Positions 25,811 through 32,504 of a DNA stretch of 64,000 nucleotides are shown piece by piece. Numbering within the stretch: position 1 is the first letter of the stretch; the number at the start of each line of letters is the position of its first letter. A program made the translations under genes and the position numbers. This DNA is from Streptococcus suis (GTDB lineage: Bacteria; Bacillota; Bacilli; Lactobacillales; Streptococcaceae): the NCBI GenBank assembly GCA_002831545.1, contig CP025095.1, forward strand, positions 1,860,001 to 1,924,000, written 5' to 3'. The notes beneath the pieces were generated by a model. It saw nothing but the letters and a program-made list of their open reading frames with translations. It made no database searches and was not told where the DNA came from.

Positions 25811-26266
25811 TCAATGAGAATGTTTGATTACTTGTCCTCGACTAACATCCTCTTTAATAATATCGTCAATACGTGCGATCAATTCATTTTGCTTTGGATC
25901 AAAATGAGAGTGAATGGACTCCAGATCTTGAATGTCAAACTGATTTCCTTTCGTGAGTGCATGAAAATTGGTCAGCTCCAAGTAGAGCAGCTGGTCCATT
26001 TGATGGCGAATTGATTTTAGAATTTTTTGCTCATCTGAATTGGCCAAATTTTTTTCCAGCCGAGACAGCCGTTCTGCGAACGGTTGCTTTTCTCCTGATT
26101 CTAAAAACAGTTTATGAAAAGCATGAATCACCTTAACAACTGTGGCCGAATGATTAGGACTTTGACGGTTCAAACTGCCTCCCATTTCTTCTTCCAAGTA
26201 GTTTCTTATTTCACTGAACTTCTGTAATGTCTCTTCGTTAAAATAGACGTTGATTCTTTTTGTCAT
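25811..26266 (-). CDS. MobC-like ribbon-helix-helix accessory protein
   Basis: A 151-residue protein. The N-terminus MTKRINVYFNEETLQKFSEI resembles the beta strand and first helix of ribbon-helix-helix DNA-binding proteins, and a helical dimerisation region follows. Proteins like this bind near oriT and help the relaxase. It sits two genes upstream of the relaxase, eight bases after the nuclease gene. Confidence 0.65.
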   Translation of the reverse strand: MTKRINVYFNEETLQKFSEIRNYLEEEMGGSLNRQSPNHSATVVKVIHAFHKLFLESGEKQPFAERLSRLEKNLANSDEQKILKSIRHQMDQLLYLELTNFHALTKGNQFDIQDLESIHSHFDPKQNELIARIDDIIKEDVSRGQVIKHSH

Positions 26267-26273
26267 ATTATCC

Positions 26274-27065
26274 TCACTGTAATTTTTCTGAAGTACCTGT
26301 CAAATAGTTAATCTCATATCCTGGTTGGATATTAAAAATATAAACATCAAATGATATGGTATCATCTTCCACACTTTGTGCTTCCAGACGAATACCACGT
26401 GCCACCAATTCCACATTTTTAAAGAGTGGGGTTACTCGATAACGGACATGATGGCCCGACTGTCTAATATAGTCGGCAACCAAATTTTCATAATAGAGCA
26501 TTGACGATTTTTCATCATCAAGATTTGCATTGAGTGCCCGTGTTCCTGTAAATAGATTTTTTACATTTGCTTTCTCTCCGCTTAACTGAAAACCAATCAA
26601 GTGTGAGCGGTTATACAAATAATCTTCTTTTCCATTGAACACGATTTTTTTATTTTTCCAGCCAGTAGGTTTCACAGATGAAATCTCTTCACGTTCGCTT
26701 GTCGGCATCAAATCTTGGCCTAGCATTGCCTCAGCAACTCCGACACGATTCAAAAAATCTAGATCACTATAGTTTTCCCAGGAACCATTTTCTAAACTCA
26801 ATTCTTCTGTCGTAAACTGTGCTCGTTCATTGACCACAATTATTTGTTCTTGACCATCAAATACTTTTGATTTTAATTCCTCATTCTGGGTGTGATGGGC
26901 GTTTCTCAAATCGGCATTTTTTTCTTCAGGAGAATCTGAGATATTCAACTGACTGGCCAAATCATTTTGAGTGAACGTACTTTTTAAAAATTGAAAATTT
27001 TGTGGCTGCACTAGAAGAATGGCCGTAAATATAATACTGACTAACAAGAATTTATTTTTCTTCAT
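26274..27065 (-). CDS. EndA-like secreted or membrane-anchored DNA/RNA nuclease
   Basis: A 263-residue protein with an N-terminal signal or anchor segment (KFLLVSIIFTAILLVQ) and a beta-beta-alpha-metal nuclease domain in the second half. The motif YNRSHLIGFQLSGE followed by NLFTGTRALN matches the streptococcal EndA and streptodornase-type nucleases, in which this His is the general base. It overlaps the upstream gene by ATGA, so it is translationally coupled. A nuclease within a mobilization operon is unusual. It might degrade extracellular DNA or help cell-wall or DNA passage during mating; the role is inferred. Confidence 0.8.
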   Translation of the reverse strand: MKKNKFLLVSIIFTAILLVQPQNFQFLKSTFTQNDLASQLNISDSPEEKNADLRNAHHTQNEELKSKVFDGQEQIIVVNERAQFTTEELSLENGSWENYSDLDFLNRVGVAEAMLGQDLMPTSEREEISSVKPTGWKNKKIVFNGKEDYLYNRSHLIGFQLSGEKANVKNLFTGTRALNANLDDEKSSMLYYENLVADYIRQSGHHVRYRVTPLFKNVELVARGIRLEAQSVEDDTISFDVYIFNIQPGYEINYLTGTSEKLQ

Positions 27066-27409
27066 AAGCGACTTCCTCCTCGTTCAGCGCCAAGTGCATC
27101 AACATCATCCATGAAACGAAGCCAATCTACTGTTAGCTCTTCTACAATATCTTGTTTGGCGCTGCAACCTAATAACTTGATTTCATTTCTAAGTAACATC
27201 TCCAAGATTTTCGCTTGTTGTTCCTTAATGTCTGCCAGCGTTTCTGCAAACTTGTTATCATATAAATCCAATCCATCATTCTCAACAATTCGTTGAAGTT
27301 GGGCCAGCATAAATTCATTAAAAGATGAATACTCATATCCTTTCGATATCATTTTTAATTGCGTAAATACTTTTTCAGGAACATTACGTATAATAAAATT
27401 TTTAGTCAC
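27062..27409 (-). CDS. Ribbon-helix-helix protein, oriT-proximal (second)
   Basis: A 115-residue protein beginning (GTG)TKNFIIRNVPEKVFTQLK, with a later FNEFMLAQLQRIVE: the strand-helix-helix pattern of ribbon-helix-helix DNA-binding proteins. The GTG at 27409 is preferred because AAGGAGAGG precedes it. It overlaps the previous gene by eight bases. It resembles its neighbour at 27402-27737, so the two are probably paralogues that bind the adjacent oriT. Confidence 0.65.
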   Translation of the reverse strand: MTKNFIIRNVPEKVFTQLKMISKGYEYSSFNEFMLAQLQRIVENDGLDLYDNKFAETLADIKEQQAKILEMLLRNEIKLLGCSAKQDIVEELTVDWLRFMDDVDALGAERGGSRL

Positions 27410-27737
27410 TGCTATCGACCTCTCCTTCATATTCTAACCACCTCGAAATATGATCTGCATAGCGGGTCATTTTTTCTTCAAAAACAGACAAAAGACCTGT
27501 CTGCTTTTCAGTCAAAAGCAAGACATGATCTGATGTCAGTTTCATATTTTCTAAATGAGCAAGGTAGTTCGCTTCAACAAAATTGAACTGACCTTTTTCA
27601 ATTTTTTCACGACACATGCCAAGCAAAAATTCATTCAATGATTTTGCTTTGGCTTCCCTCGCAAGGGCCTTTAAGTAATCTACCTCTTGAGCAGATAGTC
27701 CTCGAATTTCAATTCTTGTTTGGTGGCTTTTTGCCAT
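27402..27737 (-). CDS. Ribbon-helix-helix protein, oriT-proximal (first)
   Basis: A 111-residue protein starting MAKSHQTRIEIRGLSAQEVDYLK, with SLNEFLLGMCREKIE after it, fitting a ribbon-helix-helix fold. The C-terminal half is helical. It is the first coding sequence after the 416-bp hairpin-rich segment at 27738-28154. Plausible roles are oriT binding and autoregulation. No clear sigma-A promoter was found between it and the upstream gene, so it may be read through from promoter copy 5. Confidence 0.65.
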   Translation of the reverse strand: MAKSHQTRIEIRGLSAQEVDYLKALAREAKAKSLNEFLLGMCREKIEKGQFNFVEANYLAHLENMKLTSDHVLLLTEKQTGLLSVFEEKMTRYADHISRWLEYEGEVDSSD

Positions 27738-28154
27738 TTCAGTTACCGCCCTTCCTATCAGCTAGACGCCCTTCTTTTTTCTTTTGGCGAGGCAAAAGGA
27801 AAAAAGAAGCAAAAAAGAAAACCTCAACCTCGCAACGTCACGAACCTGTAAGGTTCTACTGTTGCGGTTTTTCCACACACAAGCACACACTGTTGCGGCT
27901 AATGCCTTTTGGGTGTGCTGTGCTAGAAAAGAGCATAAGGGAAACTGATATCACTAGGCGTGATATGTTGATAGTATCAACGTTTCCCGTACCGGTAATT
28001 TTCTCGGCTACGCCTACTTACACACACTGCGTTTACACACCTACACACACAACGAATGCGAAAACACACACCTATACACACCGTAACAGCTACAAACACA
28101 CACTAGATTTAACAATTCAAACAGAGTGATTTTTCAGCTGAGAAGTGAGAACAT
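27738..28154. other. Candidate origin of transfer (oriT), noncoding
   Basis: A 417-bp gap with dense structure and no convincing gene. It contains: a long imperfect hairpin at 27771-27809 (CTTCTTTTTTCTTTTGGC against GCAAAAGGAAAAAAGAAG); the inverted repeat GAACCT-GTA-AGGTTC at 27842-27856; a direct repeat ACTGTTGCGG at 27858 and 27889; a nested set of inverted repeats at 27939-27988; and at least seven CACAC tracts between 27873 and 28107. Its place directly upstream of accessory proteins and relaxase is where oriT usually lies. The nick site cannot be assigned. Confidence 0.6.
27939..27988. repeat. Nested inverted repeats in candidate oriT
   Basis: The outer arms GGGAAAC (27939) and GTTTCCC (27982) enclose two perfect hairpins: ATATCAC-TAGGC-GTGATAT (27948-27966) and GTTGATA-G-TATCAAC (27967-27981). 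This resembles the relaxase and accessory-protein binding structures around nic sites. Confidence 0.75.
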
Positions 28155-28430
28155 CTAGGTGTTTTGTTCTCCTGCTTCTTGCGCCATTTTAGCTGCCTGG
28201 CGCTTCTCTTTTTCCTCTTCTTTGATAATCGCCAGCTCTGTTTTGAGATCATCTAGGATTGAATCATAAGTTTGATTTTTGTCTTTTTTTAATTGTATCT
28301 GTACGTAGATTTTACCAATTTGTTTTTGAAGATTTTCTTCGGCAGCCTTACGTTCATTTTCTAAAAATGCTACTTTTTTCTTAGCTTCTTCCAGTTCATT
28401 ATCAATTTTAATCAGATCTTTTTTTGCCAT
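28155..28430 (-). CDS. Small coiled-coil protein, 91 aa
   Basis: A highly charged helical protein (MAKKDLIKIDNELEEAKKKVAFLENERKAAEE...) that is predicted coiled coil almost throughout. A strong AAAGGAGG site precedes it. It is driven by promoter copy 5 and lies upstream of the candidate oriT, so transcripts may run through oriT into the mobilization genes. No family is recognised. Confidence 0.7.
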   Translation of the reverse strand: MAKKDLIKIDNELEEAKKKVAFLENERKAAEENLQKQIGKIYVQIQLKKDKNQTYDSILDDLKTELAIIKEEEKEKRQAAKMAQEAGEQNT

Positions 28431-28460
28431 CTGAAGGCCTCCTTTTCTTTAATTAGTTTT

Positions 28461-28500
28461 AGTATAAGAGATAGTAGTAAGTTGTGTGTTAAGGGGACAA
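28461..28500 (-). promoter_or_regulatory. ICE regulon promoter, copy 5
   Basis: On the minus strand the box TTGTCCCCTTAACACA is followed by TATCTCT and the -10 TATACT, at the same spacing as the other copies. It heads the mobilization operon through the coiled-coil gene. Confidence 0.8.
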
Positions 28501-28551
28501 AAAAATTTAGAAAAGAATACTCCCTAATCTCAATTAGGGAGCAATATTAGT

Positions 28552-29394
28552 TTAACTAAGATCTGAACTTTTCAGAATTGATATACTTGCACTTTTCGTG
28601 AACGCTGCATTTCTGCTCAACTTTATCTGAAGGAGTCTATGATAAAAGTCAACCTTCTTACCGAAAGGATAGACTCTAAATACAGGATAATAAATGGTAT
28701 CACATTCAATAAAATTACGTTCCATTTTTTCAGGAAACGGTACCGCTTTATAGGCAATAGCTGTCGTCATTTCTCTGTTCAAAAAGCTCAATTCTACAAC
28801 ATTTTGATACGGCTCTTTGATGACTCTTTGATTGATCATTCGCATCCGTTTGTTCGCATCTTTTTCATCAGCATCCACATAAAGATTCGATTGTGGAGGT
28901 AAGTCATCTATTAATTTTCGTATTCCTAGATACTCTTTATTGATGACATTTTTAAAAAGATAGTATCTAAATAATCTAGGCTGAATGAATGTTACAAGAA
29001 CAGCGAAAACAAGGCTAATGATCCAAACTGAAAGAAGACGATTAACCATATATTCTGTCAAAGTGTGCTCTTTAATATAACTATTACCAGCTAGAAGGAA
29101 TAAGTACATGATACTTATTAGAATAGCGTGTCTTATCTTTTTACCCCCTCTTGATAATGCCAAATTAATAAAACCAATGCCCATTGTAAATGCAATTATC
29201 AACTCTAAAACCCTCAGCGTAAAGAATTGGATATCTTGTGGCATGTAATAAGTTAACAAGCCTAAAAATCCAGCTGAGAAGAGATAAAATTGACTTTTAG
29301 CAATAAACCTAACGAGCCAATTTAAGCCACAAATAAGAGATAATTTAAGACCGTTTTTGTTTAATGATTTCCATTTTTTAATATAATTTTTCAT
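28552..29394 (-). CDS. Hypothetical multi-pass membrane protein, 280 aa
   Basis: Four or five transmembrane segments occupy about residues 15-145, and a roughly 130-residue soluble domain follows (from YLFKNVINKEYLGIRK). I do not recognise a family. It starts 17 bp after the 29412-30416 gene, and with that gene and 30413-30754 it makes a run of three membrane proteins in one operon. They may form part of the transfer apparatus, inferred from position. Confidence 0.7.
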   Translation of the reverse strand: MKNYIKKWKSLNKNGLKLSLICGLNWLVRFIAKSQFYLFSAGFLGLLTYYMPQDIQFFTLRVLELIIAFTMGIGFINLALSRGGKKIRHAILISIMYLFLLAGNSYIKEHTLTEYMVNRLLSVWIISLVFAVLVTFIQPRLFRYYLFKNVINKEYLGIRKLIDDLPPQSNLYVDADEKDANKRMRMINQRVIKEPYQNVVELSFLNREMTTAIAYKAVPFPEKMERNFIECDTIYYPVFRVYPFGKKVDFYHRLLQIKLSRNAAFTKSASISILKSSDLS

Positions 29395-29411
29395 AAGAAT
29401 TTTCCTGCTAG

Positions 29412-30416
29412 TTATTTCATTTCTACTGTTTCAATTGGATTCAAAAATTCAAAGGTTCCATCCTTGATAGCGAGCTCCTTTTTCTCCAAACTCTCAATTT
29501 TTATTTGAACTTTTTCAATATTTCGAGTAGCCGTTTCAATCGATCTATTCTTAGTTTCGATGTTACTCTCAATAGTCGCAATATCCTTTTGATTAGATTC
29601 TAAATCATCACCTGATAAGTAATCAGCTTCTTTGAGTAGTCCATTTTTCCGAGACTCATCATCTTCAATAGAAGCCTTCAATTGTTCAATAGAATGATTC
29701 AATTTTTCAATCTGACCTTCTTGGAAAGTCTTCTCTTCTATGATTTCGGATAAAGCAAATTCCTCACGAGAAACACTTTTTATCTTTTCTTTTTTGAGCT
29801 TACTATTTTGAGTCGTGACATAAAATTGAACAACATTATCCTCGCTATCATCTTTGGGGTCAGCTTGTTTTTCTTGCTCATCTGAATGTCTAGAAATATC
29901 TATGTCAATTGAGCTAGTAGCAACAGTCAAATTCGTAATATCAATCGCATAAGCTCCAAAATTTTCTGGAACATTGCGGATAATGACAGAGATTTTATTA
30001 TCCACAATTGGAACAATCTCCATTTTGGTATCTGTTGTTTTTTTCTGAGCATATAGGTCCCATTTGAGACGTTTGGTATCAATACCACGATCAACTGGAG
30101 AGGTGGAATCCTTCGTTTCAAACTGTAAAACGATTATGCCCGTTTCAGGAGAATAGGTTTGGCTAGATAGTCTAATTTCCCCTGTTCCATTGACAAACGT
30201 TCTCTTTGTTTTGAGCTGTTCATCGGTATAGGTTTGTCTTTGTGGAGAATAAATACCTCCCAATAATAAGCTTATCCAAGCTGTAAATAACACTGAAAAA
30301 ATAACTAGCTTTCGCTTAATCACGTTGTCTTGAAACCATCTATTAATTGCGGTAAATGGTTTAGCAATTGGACTGAGTTTTACGGTTTCAATCCATTTTT
30401 TTAGTCTTTCTATCAC
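29412..30416 (-). CDS. Single-pass membrane protein with external coiled coil, 334 aa
   Basis: A short cytoplasmic start is followed by one transmembrane helix (LVIFSVLFTAWISLLLGGIY, about residues 40-60), a beta-rich external domain (about 65-190) and a long charged coiled coil (about 225-315). The GTG at 30416 is chosen because AAGGAG lies six bases upstream and it overlaps the preceding stop as GTGA; an ATG 11 codons upstream has no good site. No family is recognised. It could span the wall or act as a scaffold. Confidence 0.7.
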   Translation of the reverse strand: MIERLKKWIETVKLSPIAKPFTAINRWFQDNVIKRKLVIFSVLFTAWISLLLGGIYSPQRQTYTDEQLKTKRTFVNGTGEIRLSSQTYSPETGIIVLQFETKDSTSPVDRGIDTKRLKWDLYAQKKTTDTKMEIVPIVDNKISVIIRNVPENFGAYAIDITNLTVATSSIDIDISRHSDEQEKQADPKDDSEDNVVQFYVTTQNSKLKKEKIKSVSREEFALSEIIEEKTFQEGQIEKLNHSIEQLKASIEDDESRKNGLLKEADYLSGDDLESNQKDIATIESNIETKNRSIETATRNIEKVQIKIESLEKKELAIKDGTFEFLNPIETVEMK

Positions 30417-30754
30417 ATTTTTCTCCTTTTCCATATTTCTTGAATCCAAGCTTTACCTTCGGTATAAAGAAAGTCTGAACCACAAGATAGCCAAATAGCA
30501 AATAAAACAGCCATCCATCGAAAGGAAAATAATGGACGACAAAGATAATAAAAGAAAGCTATTCTTACTAAAAAGAAACTGACCCAAATGATTAGTTTTA
30601 ATAAGGTTCCCAGTGCTTGCTTAAACTGTTGCTTGATAGTTGTTCTCTTTATATCTTTTAATGTCACTTCTGCTTGTTGGATTTGAGTATCTAGTTCGTT
30701 TATCTCCTTAATCAAAGTATCACGATGGTGCTTTAATTCTTCTAGTGTTTGCAT
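30413..30754 (-). CDS. Small coiled-coil membrane protein, 113 aa
   Basis: The N-terminal coiled coil (LEELKHHRDTLIKEINELDTQIQQAEVTL) is followed by two hydrophobic segments (about 50-72 and 78-95) and a basic tail ending WKRRKM. It overlaps the next gene by four bases. No family is recognised. Confidence 0.7.
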   Translation of the reverse strand: MQTLEELKHHRDTLIKEINELDTQIQQAEVTLKDIKRTTIKQQFKQALGTLLKLIIWVSFFLVRIAFFYYLCRPLFSFRWMAVLFAIWLSCGSDFLYTEGKAWIQEIWKRRKM

Positions 30755-30774
30755 TCTACTTCCTCACATTAGCC

Positions 30775-31005
30775 TTAAATATAATCCATTTTCTCTGGTG
30801 CTAACTCCAACGTCAGCCACAAGGCTTCACTTTCCGAAATATGAGTTAAGCGACCTCCTTCATCATTGAAACGAAGCAGGGTAAAAATGCCATCAGGAAG
30901 TTTCCCTAGGACAACCATACCTTCAGTTGTTTGAGAACGCCATAGTTCAGTATCAAATTGAAAGGCTGTTTCTGCCCATTTACTAAGCTTAGTTTTTCGT
31001 GTCAT
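30775..31005 (-). CDS. Hypothetical protein, 76 aa
   Basis: A small protein starting MTRKTKLSKWAETAFQFD. The ATG at 31005 has GGAGG six bases upstream and overlaps the thioredoxin-like gene by 17 bp; a longer in-frame extension lacks a ribosome binding site. The repeated aromatic and acidic residues suggest a small beta-sheet fold. No function is assigned. Confidence 0.65.
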   Translation of the reverse strand: MTRKTKLSKWAETAFQFDTELWRSQTTEGMVVLGKLPDGIFTLLRFNDEGGRLTHISESEALWLTLELAPEKMDYI

Positions 31006-31441
31006 GTAAAGCCTCCTTAATACTCTTCTCATCAGCGATAATCTTGCCATTTTTATCCTTAGCAGCATACAAATATAGCTTCGATTCTCCCTCTCTTATC
31101 GTGATCAATGTCGCTGCTTTTTCAACATGGTATTTCTTCACAAGAGCTTGGCCAGCTTCTGATTCCACATCGATATAAAACGTTGGATAAGAGCTTTTTT
31201 CAGTCGCCTCAATGACAGCTTTCTTTCCTTTCTCGCAGTAAGGACAGCCTGTCTTATAAAAGACTAAATTGGCGTTCTGATTGACCACCGCATCAACGTA
31301 AACTTGTTCCGTAAGGTGTTTATCGTAGTCTTTGGTCACATACTCAGTCCAAATAGTCTGTAAACCAAGAACTGTAAAGAATATTATGCCTACTATTGTT
31401 ATTGGGACGATAATTCTAGCCCAGTCAACTCTATTAGCCAT
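30989..31441 (-). CDS. Membrane-anchored thioredoxin-like protein
   Basis: A 150-residue protein with an N-terminal anchor helix (IIVPITIVGIIFFTVLGLQ) and an external thioredoxin-fold domain. The redox motif CPYC is in FYKTGCPYCEKGKK, and the cis-Pro is replaced by the loop EKAATLITI. It should form, break or shuffle disulfides outside the membrane. Disulfide systems are scarce in streptococci, so it may serve a cysteine-containing transfer protein of this element. Its start overlaps the stop of the next gene upstream as TAATG. Confidence 0.75.
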   Translation of the reverse strand: MANRVDWARIIVPITIVGIIFFTVLGLQTIWTEYVTKDYDKHLTEQVYVDAVVNQNANLVFYKTGCPYCEKGKKAVIEATEKSSYPTFYIDVESEAGQALVKKYHVEKAATLITIREGESKLYLYAAKDKNGKIIADEKSIKEALHDTKN

Positions 31442-31854
31442 TACCCTTCACCTCCTTGGATAAACTCGAACAAGTCTCCTTGAACGTAGTTCACTTTAGC
31501 CAATCGTTTTATATCGACTTTCAGACTATCAAAGACAGCCATCATAGAATTAAAACGCAAAGGATCAAAATGCTCATACAGCCCAACCAGTGGTAGCATA
31601 GGAAGACCGTCCTTCTTCTCACCCTGAAGAAATTCATGAACTTGCTTCTCTGCCTCGATGATACCATCTACTCTGATCAGCGCTGGAACACTTGTTATTG
31701 CATCCCCATTCTGGTAAAAGGTCAAAGCAACATCGCCTGCTTTTATAGTTTCAAACTCAGGAAATTCCTGATTGATTTTAAAGTAATAGACAGAATCTTC
31801 TTGCCCTACTCCTGTTAAATAATAGCCACGTACAATCTTAAATTTCTCGGTCAT
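31441..31854 (-). CDS. Hypothetical protein, 137 aa
   Basis: A soluble protein starting MTEKFKIVRGYYLTGVG. The ATG at 31854 is preceded by GGAGG and overlaps the previous gene by 17 bp; an upstream in-frame start lacks a site. The sequence looks alpha/beta with several Phe/Tyr residues. No family is recognised. Confidence 0.65.
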   Translation of the reverse strand: MTEKFKIVRGYYLTGVGQEDSVYYFKINQEFPEFETIKAGDVALTFYQNGDAITSVPALIRVDGIIEAEKQVHEFLQGEKKDGLPMLPLVGLYEHFDPLRFNSMMAVFDSLKVDIKRLAKVNYVQGDLFEFIQGGEG

Positions 31855-32020
31855 CCTCTTCCTCCTCATCAATAAAAACACATTCAATTATTTTCTTCTT
31901 GGAAGACCTAAAAAATGCTTCTTCTAGCCATTCCTCCTTGGTCATTTTTACTTTCCATAAGGGAATAATATCAAACAGATAAAATCTTCCAACATACAGT
32001 TTTTCATCTTTCTCTCTCAT
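31838..32020 (-). CDS. Small charged hypothetical protein, 60 aa
   Basis: Begins MREKDEKLYVGRFYLFDIIP, with a strongly acidic tail (DEEEEDDREI). The ATG at 32020 has AAAGGG six bases upstream and is favoured over the TTG seven codons earlier. It is part of a run of overlapping small ICE genes. The function is unknown. Confidence 0.6.
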   Translation of the reverse strand: MREKDEKLYVGRFYLFDIIPLWKVKMTKEEWLEEAFFRSSKKKIIECVFIDEEEEDDREI

Positions 32021-32034
32021 CACAATCCCTTTCC

Positions 32035-32238
32035 CTAGCAAACCTTTTGAACCCTAAACGGGGCCTGGTAGTACTTCGGATAATGAATAATCCTTTTTGT
32101 CTTCTGAACAGGTAGAGGAATATGATAGTTTACCTGCATGTATTGGCAAGCTAATCCCCTACTCTCAAAAACCAAGATACGCCCTTCTTTATCACAAAGG
32201 TAGTCTCCATCCTCGAAACTAAAAACTACATATCCCAT
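32035..32238 (-). CDS. Small hypothetical protein, 67 aa
   Basis: Begins MGYVVFSFEDGDYLCDKEGR and has a basic C-terminal half. The ATG at 32238 follows GTGAGG; a GTG four codons upstream is also possible. It probably folds as a small beta protein. The function is unknown. Confidence 0.6.
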   Translation of the reverse strand: MGYVVFSFEDGDYLCDKEGRILVFESRGLACQYMQVNYHIPLPVQKTKRIIHYPKYYQAPFRVQKVC

Positions 32239-32246
32239 AGTATTCC

Positions 32247-32399
32247 TCACTTTCTCTGTTGCTCCATTAATGTTTGGCAGTCTCCCTCTAATTCATCATC
32301 ATATCCATTTCTATACCTGATCTGATGGTTAGCATATAACATCGATACAACAAACAATGAGCCCCCTAAAGAAAAGACTCCTACAACAACTAAAATCAT
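32247..32399 (-). CDS. Small membrane protein, 50 aa
   Basis: A short frame below usual length cut-offs: MILVVVGVFSLGGSLFVVSM as one transmembrane helix, then a hydrophilic tail ending LMEQQRK. GGAG lies seven bases before the ATG, and the stop codon overlaps the start region of the next gene, so it reads as the first gene of the small-gene operon. Single-pass microproteins like this often modulate membrane complexes; its target is unknown. Confidence 0.65.
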   Translation of the reverse strand: MILVVVGVFSLGGSLFVVSMLYANHQIRYRNGYDDELEGDCQTLMEQQRK

Positions 32400-32457
32400 A
32401 TATGTACTCCTTCTCTATATTTTCTCTAATCAAAATTCTGACCCCTTACAATCTACT

Positions 32458-32485
32458 CCCATTATCATAGATATAATGTAATGGG
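32458..32485. promoter_or_regulatory. Inverted repeat between replication gene and small-gene operon
   Basis: The arms CCCATTA and TAATGGG are separated by 14 bp. It lies 20 bp downstream of the primase-like gene and upstream of the 50-residue gene. With no U-run it may be an operator rather than a terminator. Confidence 0.4.
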
Positions 32486-32504
32486 ACTTTGCGGGTTTTA
32501 TCCA

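Noticed and set aside
27870..28110. CACAC tracts considered as a CRISPR array
   Set aside because: Tracts are 5-9 bp and irregularly spaced, with no 23-40 bp repeat and no cas genes.
27638..28129. Plus-strand frame of 163 codons across the candidate oriT
   Set aside because: The composition follows the CACAC tracts and hairpins, there is no ribosome binding site, and it overlaps the start of a convincing minus-strand gene.
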